Source of the DNA: Haploplasma axanthum
GTDB lineage: Bacteria > Bacillota_I > Bacilli_A > Acholeplasmatales > Acholeplasmataceae
Length of the DNA: 64,000 bases
NCBI RefSeq assembly: GCF_900660745.1
Contig: NZ_LR215048.1
Location: 1 to 64,000, forward strand
Reading direction: 5' to 3'
Shown here: positions 54,939 through 64,000 of the stretch, piece by piece
Numbering within the stretch: position 1 is the first letter of the stretch
How the letters are laid out: the number at the start of each line of letters is the position of its first letter
The notes under the pieces: generated by a model
What the model saw: only the letters and a program-made list of their open reading frames with translations
What the model was told of the DNA's origin: nothing
The model's database searches: none
Position numbers and translations under genes: made by a program

Positions 54939-55015
54939 TGGTGGACCCGGTAGGACTCGAACCTACGGCCGACCGGTTATGAGCCGGTAGCTCTAACCAA
55001 CTGAGCTACGGGTCC
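54939..55015 (-). tRNA. tRNA with CAT anticodon, probably tRNA-Ile2 (lysidine-modified)
   Basis: Loop CTCATAA. Its place between Met and Ser(TGA) equals that of tRNA-Ile2 in the Bacillus trnB cluster. Of three CAT tRNAs here this one is most likely read as isoleucine after tilS modification. The anticodon alone cannot tell it from Met. Confidence 0.85.
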
Positions 55016-55018
55016 AAA

Positions 55019-55095
55019 TGGTAGCGGCGGGGGGGATCGAACCCTCGACCTCACGGGTATGAACCGTACGCTCTAGCCATCTGAGCTACACCGCC
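55019..55095 (-). tRNA. Elongator tRNA-Met(CAT)
   Basis: Loop TTCATAC. The acceptor stem GGCGGTG and TACGG anticodon stem match the Bacillus elongator tRNA-Met type. Confidence 0.9.
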
Positions 55096-55175
55096 ATATG
55101 GCAGAACTGTTAAATTCGCCCGCAGTATCATTATAATATAAAAATAGTTGTTACACTATAGTTTTTAACTTTTTT

Positions 55176-55251
55176 TGGTGGAGCCTAGGGGGATCGAACC
55201 CCTGACCTCCTGCGTGCAAGGCAGGCGCTCTCCCAGCTGAGCTAAGGCCCC
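55176..55251 (-). tRNA. tRNA-Ala(TGC)
   Basis: Loop CTTGCAC, CCA encoded. An 80-bp gap with a minus-strand TATAAT follows before tRNA-Met, so the distal tRNAs may have an extra promoter. Confidence 0.96.
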
Positions 55252-55264
55252 ATAAAAAACTGGT

Positions 55265-55352
55265 TGGTACCCGGAGCCGGACTTGAACCGGCACGAGCTC
55301 ATCACTCATGGGATTTTAAGTCCCACGTGTCTACCTATTTCACCATCCGGGC
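55265..55352 (-). tRNA. tRNA-Leu(TAA)
   Basis: Class II, loop CTTAAAA, CCA encoded. Confidence 0.95.
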
Positions 55353-55360
55353 AAATAAAA

Positions 55361-55436
55361 TGGTGATCCCTGAAAGATTCGAACTTTCGACACCTTGATT
55401 AAAAGTCAAGTGCTCTACCGACTGAGCTAAGGGATC
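55361..55436 (-). tRNA. tRNA-Lys(TTT)
   Basis: Loop CTTTTAA, CCA encoded. Confidence 0.96.
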
Positions 55437-55442
55437 GATTAG

Positions 55443-55519
<77 letters not shown>

Positions 55520-55543
55520 GCTTAAAATTTAAAATAATATTAA

Positions 55544-55619
55544 TGGTGGAGGATGACGGGATCGAACCGCCGACCCTCTGCTTGTAAGGCAGATGCTCTC
55601 CCAGCTGAGCTAATCCTCC
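55544..55619 (-). tRNA. tRNA-Val(TAC)
   Basis: Loop CTTACAA, CCA encoded; first tRNA after 5S. Confidence 0.96.
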
Positions 55620-55631
55620 ATTTAAATGAGT

Positions 55632-55744
55632 GTTTGCCTGGCAACGTTCTATCTTCGCCCCATAGGACTATTGTCGACGCTGAAATGCTTAACTTCTGTG
55701 TTCGAGATGGGAACAGGTGTGTCCATTTCGCCATCGTCACCAGA
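55632..55744 (-). rRNA. rrf: 5S ribosomal RNA
   Basis: Recognised by the conserved CCCATCTCGAACACAGAAGT core and complementary ends (GTCTGGTGACG / CGTTGCCAGGC). Ends approximate to a few bases. Confidence 0.93.
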
Positions 55745-55797
55745 CAATCTCTCAAAACTAGATAAATTCAAATTGTAACAAATAAAACGTAAGTTAT

Positions 55798-58645
<2,848 letters not shown>

Positions 58646-58747
58646 GCGCTTAATTATTGCTAATTAAACTTTTTTATTATTTGTTACGACAGAATTTATC
58701 TACTTTTCAAAGATCTCATTTACCAGACTACTATAGCAGCCTTATAA

Positions 58748-58824
<77 letters not shown>

Positions 58825-58914
58825 TAATAAATATTATTAGAAGGAAAATCCTTCAAAACTGAATATGACGAGAGAGTAGAGTTTTTGTAAGTTATTCTTA
58901 CTGTTATGCTCCTT

Positions 58915-60440
<1,526 letters not shown>

Positions 60441-60522
60441 TTTATTTTGAATTTGATTATTGCTCTATTTTTTTATTCTTTATTACGCTCTCATCATCAT
60501 TCAGTTTTCAAAGATTTTCCGC

Positions 60523-60575
60523 ATGTCATGTTTAACATGCTTACTTATTTTATCATTATAAAATGACCTTGTCAA
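60523..60575 (-). promoter_or_regulatory. rRNA operon promoter and leader hairpin
   Basis: TTGACA (60570-60575), 17 nt, TAAAAT (60547-60552) on the minus strand, about 110 bases before 16S. A GCATGT/ACATGC hairpin (60523-60542) follows in the leader. Confidence 0.7.
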
Positions 60576-60638
60576 CCCTAAAAGAATCTTTTTTTTATTT
60601 TGTTAAATCTTCTTTTATTGAAGGCCTAAATTATAAAA

Positions 60639-60722
60639 TGGTGGAGGGGGGCAGATTCGAACTGCCGAACCGTTAGGAACAGATTTACAGTCTGCCGCGT
60701 TTAGCCACTTCGCTACCCCTCC
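60639..60722 (-). tRNA. tRNA-Tyr(GTA)
   Basis: 84-nt class II tRNA, anticodon in CTGTAAA, CCA encoded. Its own promoter lies upstream, and the rRNA promoter follows. Confidence 0.95.
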
Positions 60723-60740
60723 GTTTTGGTTTGCCTATAT

Positions 60741-60769
60741 ATTGTATACTATACATTTTTAAAATGCAA
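60741..60769 (-). promoter_or_regulatory. tRNA-Tyr promoter
   Basis: TTGCAT (60764-60769), 17 nt, TACAAT (60741-60746) on the minus strand, about 20 bases before the tRNA. Confidence 0.65.
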
Positions 60770-60820
60770 CCTTTTTTTAGACTTTTTTCTCTGATTTTGT
60801 TTATTCGTTAAAAAAGATTT

Positions 60821-60991
60821 TTATTTTAATTTTTTTCGGCTATCTATATCGCTTGGCAAAAGGGAAATAACCCTTTTACAGCCACAACACTCAAGTTTAA
60901 TCATTGCACCCAAGGTTTGTACCTTCCATTCATTACTTCCACATGCATGATTTTTCTTAAATAAAATTGTTTGATTAATTTGATATCGCAT
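60821..60991 (-). CDS. DUF951-family protein (56 aa)
   Basis: Reads MRYQINQTILFKKNHACGSN, then EWKVQTLGAMIKLECCGCKR and VISLLPSDID, the DUF951 pattern with a Cys pair (CCGC) and basic end. The start overlaps the parB end by 17 bases. DUF951 genes sit next to parB/ychF near the origin in many Bacillota. Possibly zinc- or nucleic-acid-binding; function unknown. Confidence 0.85.
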   Translation of the reverse strand: MRYQINQTILFKKNHACGSNEWKVQTLGAMIKLECCGCKRVISLLPSDIDSRKKLK

Positions 60992-61829
60992 TTTTTATCA
61001 GTTGCTCCAAAACACTTTTTAATTGCTCTTCATCATCTATTTTAAACACTATTTTATTATTTTTAATACTTACTTTTGCACCATAGTATTTTTTTAAAAG
61101 ATTTTTTTCTTCTTTAAATACTTTTCTTGCACTATTTTTTTTCTCATTAACTTGTTTTTTCACTTCATCTTCAGATATTTCTTCGATATCTCTTACACTT
61201 AAGTTTTCTTTAATTATCTTATTTGCCAACTCGATAATCTTTTTCTCGTCTTTTAATTTACTTAATGTTCTTGCATGACCCATTGTTAATTTTTTTTCTA
61301 ACAACATATCTTGAACACTTTGTGGTAATTTTAATAATCCAATAATATTTGTAATGTGTGATCTACTTTTTCCAACTTTATTTGATAATTCCAATTGTGT
61401 TATCCCTAAACCATCAATAATTTTTTTATATGCATTTGCTTCCTCAATTGGAGTTAAATCTTCTCTTTGTAAATTTTCAACCAAACTTATTTCAGCAATT
61501 TTTGTATCGCTATAATTTCTAACAACTGCAGGTATTAGTTCTAATCCAACTTTTTTAGATGCTCTAAATCTTCTTTCGCCCGAAACAATAATATAACCTT
61601 CATTAGTTTTCTTAACAATGATTGGTTGAAAAACACCATGTTCTTTAATTGATAACGCTAATTCATTTATTCTATCTTCATCAAATACTTTTCTTGGTTG
61701 AAAAGGATTAGCTTTAATATCATTAAGTTTAATCTCTAAAATCACTTCACCGTCTAATACTTTATCAATATTATGTTCTTCAATTAAATCTTTTAATCCA
61801 CGTCCTACTAATTTATTTTTTTCTTGCAT
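60975..61829 (-). CDS. parB: ParB chromosome-partitioning protein
   Basis: 284 aa. N-terminal CTPase/ParB motif with IKANPFQPRKVFDEDRI and GERRFRASKKVGL, central helix-turn-helix (LSNKVGKSRSHITNIIGL), and a C-terminal dimer domain. Loads on parS sites and spreads; ParA is encoded upstream with overlapping ends. No parS site was noticed in the window. Confidence 0.95.
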   Translation of the reverse strand: MQEKNKLVGRGLKDLIEEHNIDKVLDGEVILEIKLNDIKANPFQPRKVFDEDRINELALSIKEHGVFQPIIVKKTNEGYIIVSGERRFRASKKVGLELIPAVVRNYSDTKIAEISLVENLQREDLTPIEEANAYKKIIDGLGITQLELSNKVGKSRSHITNIIGLLKLPQSVQDMLLEKKLTMGHARTLSKLKDEKKIIELANKIIKENLSVRDIEEISEDEVKKQVNEKKNSARKVFKEEKNLLKKYYGAKVSIKNNKIVFKIDDEEQLKSVLEQLIKNAISN

Positions 61830-62601
61830 TATTTTTAATTATCTCCTTTGCTAAAGATTTATACAATCTTGCAGATTGAGCTTTTGAATTATATGTCAAT
61901 ATCGGTACACCATATGTAGGAGCAACTTGAGCTGCAACATTACTAGTGATTATTGTATCAAAGACTCCATCTCCAAAATAACTTTTAACCTCATGAACAA
62001 TTTCCCATCCAGCTTTTGTTCTTTTATCTAGCATTGTTAATAAAACGCCTTCTATTTCTAAATTTCGGTTATTGATTTTTAAATTTTTCTGTACAATTCT
62101 AATCGTATTTAATAATTGTGTTAAACCATCAATTGCTAAAAACTGACATTGAACAGGAATTAATATTGAATCTGCTGCGTAAAGAGCACTTAACGTTAAT
62201 AAATTTAGTGAAGGGGGACAATCAATTATAATATATTCATAATTGTCTTTAATTTTTTGAAGTTTATCAAATAAAACAAAGTTTCTTTCTTCATGATCAA
62301 TTTTTACTTCAACTGTTGCAAGTTCAATTGTTGCAGGAATTACATCAAGTTTAATTTTATCGAGTTGAATAATACTCTCTTCAATATTTTTTTCTCCTAC
62401 TAGAACATTATAAATAGTCGAATACAGCATACTTCGATTAATTCCTAAACTTGTTGTCGCTGAACTTTGAGGATCCATATCAACTAATAATACTTTTTTA
62501 CCATAGAAAGACAAAGATGCAGCAAGATTAACACTTGTTGTCGTTTTACCAACCCCACCTTTTTGATTTGAAATTGCAATAATTTTCCCCATTTCATTCA
62601 T
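61813..62601 (-). CDS. parA: ParA chromosome-partitioning ATPase
   Basis: 262 aa. Deviant Walker A KGGVGKTTTSVNLA, DMDPQSSATTSLG and the Walker B region YIIIDCPPSLNLLT. Start at MGKIIAISNQ or three codons earlier (MNEMGK). Acts with ParB in origin segregation. Confidence 0.96.
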   Translation of the reverse strand: MNEMGKIIAISNQKGGVGKTTTSVNLAASLSFYGKKVLLVDMDPQSSATTSLGINRSMLYSTIYNVLVGEKNIEESIIQLDKIKLDVIPATIELATVEVKIDHEERNFVLFDKLQKIKDNYEYIIIDCPPSLNLLTLSALYAADSILIPVQCQFLAIDGLTQLLNTIRIVQKNLKINNRNLEIEGVLLTMLDKRTKAGWEIVHEVKSYFGDGVFDTIITSNVAAQVAPTYGVPILTYNSKAQSARLYKSLAKEIIKNNARKK

Positions 62602-62608
62602 CCTTTCA

Positions 62609-63304
62609 TTACAATGGTTTTTTTAACATTTGTTGATACTCTCTTGGATAACCATTTATATGATTAATCTTTCTAATTAGAAAAATACTTCTCTCACCAT
62701 AATCATTTGGCAACTCTAAATACATTGAATTTATTAGTTTTCCACCAGTTTTTTGAATTGCCTGTTTTGCGTCAGTTAATTCTTCTTTACCTTTTGAACC
62801 CTTCATAGCAATAAACTCCCCGTTAACTTTTAACATTGGAATTGCCATTTCAGTTATCAATGTCATATTTCCAAGTGCGCGAGCTGTAACATAATCAAAC
62901 TTTTCTTGATTATTTTGCCCATATTCTTCAATTCTTTGATGAGCTAGATTAACATTATCAATCCCTAGTTCTTCAACTAGTTCTGATAGAAACTTAATTC
63001 TTTTATTAGCTGAATCAATAATTGTCACTTTAAGTTCTGGAAAGATAATTTTTAAAGGTATTGATGGAAATCCAGCGCCACTCCCCATGTCACATAGACT
63101 TCCATCTTTTATATTAACAAATGGAATTAAAGTTAGAGAATCATAAAAATGTTTATAATAAACATCTTCTTTCTCAGTAATTGTTGTTAAGTTTGTATGT
63201 GTATTGTACTCTATTAGTTTATCATAATATTTTGAAAATTTTAATAGTTGTTCATCACTTAGTAAAATATTAAAACTTTTCCTGATATCTTCCTTAAAAT
63301 CCAT
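62609..63304 (-). CDS. rsmG: 16S rRNA (guanine-527-N7)-methyltransferase RsmG
   Basis: 231 aa. TNLTTITEKEDVYYKHFYDS, the SAM-binding LCDMGSGAGFPSIPLKI, and VTARALGNMTLI are RsmG landmarks. Overlaps the mnmG end by 11 bases, the standard mnmG-rsmG pair. Confidence 0.94.
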   Translation of the reverse strand: MDFKEDIRKSFNILLSDEQLLKFSKYYDKLIEYNTHTNLTTITEKEDVYYKHFYDSLTLIPFVNIKDGSLCDMGSGAGFPSIPLKIIFPELKVTIIDSANKRIKFLSELVEELGIDNVNLAHQRIEEYGQNNQEKFDYVTARALGNMTLITEMAIPMLKVNGEFIAMKGSKGKEELTDAKQAIQKTGGKLINSMYLELPNDYGERSIFLIRKINHINGYPREYQQMLKKPL

Positions 63305-64000
63305 GACTTTTACCTCTTGACTCTAAATAAATCATAAGTATTTGAATATCAGATGGATTAACCCCAATTATTCTTGAGGCTTGTCCTAGAGTTTCGGGTC
63401 TTATCTTTTCCAATTTTTCCCTAGCTTCATTAGATAAATTAGGAATTTCAGTATATTTTACATTTTGAGAAATTTGCTTATTTTCAAGTTTTAACATTTT
63501 TTCAACTTCACGCAAAGCTTTTACAATATATCCATCATACTTAATTTGAATTTCAACTTGTTCATAAACATCTTCACTATATTCATTACCCAAATAATGT
63601 TTTATATCATCTTTGTCTATTTCTGGTCGCTTTAATAAATCATGAAGAGATACCTTTTCATAAATCTTTGCTGATTGTCTTCCTTCTAAGTAATCAAGAT
63701 TTTCTTGTGTTGGATAAACATAAAATGCTTTAACTTCTTCAATTAACTTTGAAACATTTGCTTTTCTTATATTGAATTTTTCAAACGTTTCTTCATCAAT
63801 CATACCAAGTTTATATCCATGTTCAGTAAGTCTTAAGTCAGCATTATCATTTCTTAATAATAAACGATGTTCCGCACGAGATGTTAGTAATCGATATGGT
63901 TCTTTTGTTCCTTTAGTTACTAAGTCATCAATTAAAACTCCGATATATGCTTCATGTCTCTTTAAAACAAACGGTTCTTTTTCATCAACCTTTAATGCGG
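63294..64000 (-). CDS. mnmG: tRNA uridine 5-carboxymethylaminomethyl synthesis protein MnmG, C-terminal part
   Basis: Partial: the frame runs past the right window edge, so the N-terminal FAD domain is outside. Visible are EAYIGVLIDDLVTKGTKEPY and RLLTSRAEHRLLLRNDNADL, followed by the helical C-terminus and QASRIIGVNPSDIQILMIYL. With MnmE it modifies U34 of tRNAs. Confidence 0.95.
   Translation of the reverse strand, partial: ALKVDEKEPFVLKRHEAYIGVLIDDLVTKGTKEPYRLLTSRAEHRLLLRNDNADLRLTEHGYKLGMIDEETFEKFNIRKANVSKLIEEVKAFYVYPTQENLDYLEGRQSAKIYEKVSLHDLLKRPEIDKDDIKHYLGNEYSEDVYEQVEIQIKYDGYIVKALREVEKMLKLENKQISQNVKYTEIPNLSNEAREKLEKIRPETLGQASRIIGVNPSDIQILMIYLESRGKSHGF

Noticed and set aside
60500-64000. 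Chromosomal origin with DnaA boxes or parS
   Set aside because: parAB, rsmG and mnmG suggest it is near, but I saw no dnaA gene, no DnaA-box cluster and no TGTTTCACGTGAAACA-type site in the window.

Overview
The window comes from the chromosome of a low-GC bacterium that uses the standard code (TGA is a stop in many genes). The 16S rRNA, the B. subtilis-like tRNA order behind the rRNA operon, and the lgt/ppaX/trxB/whiA and cdaA neighbourhoods point to the Mollicutes-related Bacilli (Acholeplasma/Izemoplasma-like, or a related reduced lineage). The genus cannot be fixed from the window alone. mnmG-rsmG-parA-parB at the right end suggests the chromosomal origin lies just beyond it.

Layout. (1) 1-2750 is a decay island: a frameshifted three-gene toxin-antitoxin-chaperone operon (MqsR-like, MqsA-like, SecB-like) behind an apparently intact promoter/operator, a scrap of an ABC ATPase, and a broken phosphotransferase. 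(2) 2799-12556 is a prophage of about 9.65 kb flanked by 106-bp perfect direct repeats. It carries a phage N6-adenine methyltransferase, a run of small coupled early genes, a winged-helix protein, two large secreted proteins, a Zot/pI-like P-loop ATPase, a tyrosine integrase and a Xre-type repressor. I read it as a filamentous (inovirus/plectrovirus-like) temperate phage. It sits in the tRNA-Ser(GCT)/tRNA-Glu(TTC) locus and brings its own complete tRNA-Glu copy and terminator. The palindrome TGACGTCA occurs nine times in it at roughly 1-kb spacing and nowhere else in the window that I found except inside 16S rRNA. (3) 12650-42000 is a dense housekeeping block, almost all on the minus strand: tex, acpS, whiA, trxB, a HAD phosphatase, lgt, uvrA, ligA, a heterodimeric ABC exporter, two UvrD-type helicases, glnS, a SatP-like carrier, an RNA uracil methyltransferase, and tsaD-rimI-tsaB-tsaE with an S1 protein. 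(4) 42000-46050 is accessory: an AT-rich gap, a secreted C39-like cysteine peptidase and a complete IS110-type element with a structured left end. (5) 46185-54484 holds a PadR/HAAS pair, degV, an NfuA-like protein, yutD, 5-formyl-THF cyclo-ligase, a PAS/degenerate-GGDEF membrane protein, cdaA with a small membrane protein, hflX and a sugar kinase. (6) 54523-60722 is an rRNA operon (16S-Ile-23S-5S) followed by eleven tRNAs, with tRNA-Tyr upstream. (7) 60821-64000 holds a DUF951 protein, parB, parA, rsmG and partial mnmG.

How the parts work together. The housekeeping genes are packed into overlapping minus-strand operons for DNA repair, t6A tRNA modification, lipoprotein maturation and c-di-AMP signalling. 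The prophage is nearly all plus-strand and coupled by start/stop overlaps. In its excised circle the repressor and early operon would be divergent neighbours with attP and a hairpin-rich region between them, so integration separates them. Its tRNA-Glu copy and terminator keep the host tRNA operon working after insertion.
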